Positions 6,587-7,012 of a stretch of 7,012 nucleotides of DNA are shown here, in pieces. Source of the DNA: Bacteroidota bacterium (GTDB lineage: Bacteria > Bacteroidota > Bacteroidia > 2-12-FULL-35-15); the NCBI GenBank assembly GCA_021413595.1, contig JAIOQD010000253.1, forward strand, positions 1 to 7,012, in the 5' to 3' direction. Position 1 is the first letter of the stretch. Each line of letters starts with the position of its first letter. Below the pieces are notes generated by a model. It did no database searches and was not told the origin of the DNA. It worked only from the letters and a program-made list of their open reading frames with translations. The position numbers were made by a program, and so were the translations under genes.

Positions 6587-7012
6587 ATGCCTCAAGAAAA
6601 ATTATCTGTAATTATCCCTGCTTATAACGAAGCAGCAACCATTCACCTTATTTTGAATAAAGTGTTGGCTGTTATATTAATTAATGATATTCAAAAAGAA
6701 ATTATTATTGTTAATGACTGCTCAACAGACAATACAGAAGCAGTTATAAAAGAATTTATTAGTAATAATCCAGGGAGTAATATTATTTTACACAATCAGG
6801 AATATAATCAAGGAAAAGGCGCGGCTTTACACAAGGGGATCTCATTGGCAACAGGCGAATATCTAGTAATACAAGATGCTGACCTGGAGTACGATCCTCA
6901 GGAATATAATATTCTTTTAAAGCCCGTTATTGATGGTTTTGCAGATGTTGTTTATGGTTCCCGTTTTGTTGATGGCAAACCACACCGCATATTGTTTTTC
7001 TGGCATACCATT
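6587..7012 (+). CDS. Family 2 glycosyltransferase, dolichyl/polyprenyl-phosphate sugar transferase-like (partial, C-terminus beyond right edge)
   Basis: The frame is open from the ATG at 6587 to the right edge, giving 142 residues of an inverting GT-A glycosyltransferase. It shows IIPAYNE (9-15), VNDCSTDNT (42-50, nucleotide-sugar binding), NQGKGAALHKG (74-84), the metal-binding motif QDADLEYDP (96-104, D97 and D99) and VVYGSRF (121-127). This pattern is that of DPM1-like synthases, which move a sugar from a nucleotide donor to a polyprenyl phosphate at the cytoplasmic face of the membrane. Donor, acceptor and any C-terminal membrane helices cannot be judged because the gene is cut off. It lies 98 bases after the exporter and has its own promoter match. 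The leader before the ATG is A-rich (ATTAAAAA), as expected for the phylum. A related polysaccharide GT2 remains possible. Confidence 0.88.
   Translation, partial: MPQEKLSVIIPAYNEAATIHLILNKVLAVILINDIQKEIIIVNDCSTDNTEAVIKEFISNNPGSNIILHNQEYNQGKGAALHKGISLATGEYLVIQDADLEYDPQEYNILLKPVIDGFADVVYGSRFVDGKPHRILFFWHTI

Overview
This 7 kb window is an A/T-rich stretch of chromosome from a member of the Bacteroidota. The evidence is a gldF-gldG pair (found essentially only in that phylum), start codons preceded by A-rich rather than Shine-Dalgarno leaders, and two matches to the Bacteroidota -7 promoter element TAnnTTTG. The genus cannot be named from what is visible.

Layout. On the minus strand, reading right to left, gldF (1741 to 1010) is followed after 18 bases by gldG (from 991, running off the left edge). 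Together they encode the membrane part of the gliding-motility-associated ABC transporter. A 219-base divergent intergenic region (1742-1960) separates them from a plus-strand series: aspartokinase lysC (1961-3271), diaminopimelate decarboxylase lysA (3356-4549), a one-polypeptide ABC exporter half-transporter (4746-6488), and the start of a family 2 glycosyltransferase (6587 to the right edge). No stretch above 300 bases lacks a gene.

How the genes work together. LysC and LysA catalyse the first and last steps of lysine synthesis through diaminopimelate and are probably co-transcribed. The 84-base gap between them has no recognisable promoter but holds a strong inverted repeat. The ABC exporter and the glycosyltransferase probably belong to envelope or lipid/polysaccharide metabolism, but nothing here fixes their substrates. 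The glycosyltransferase has its own promoter match.

Non-coding structure is the most interesting part. There are related palindromic repeats carrying the core TGAGCCTGT upstream of lysA and downstream of lysA. A 129-base segment after lysA is bounded by a perfect 16-base inverted repeat. Two back-to-back hairpins lie inside the lysA reading frame where the protein seems to carry extra residues. A 13-base direct repeat flanks the putative lysC promoter. These look like small dispersed palindromic or MITE-like elements accumulating around the lysine genes. I see no defence system, phage, CRISPR array, RNA gene or clearly new multi-gene system here.
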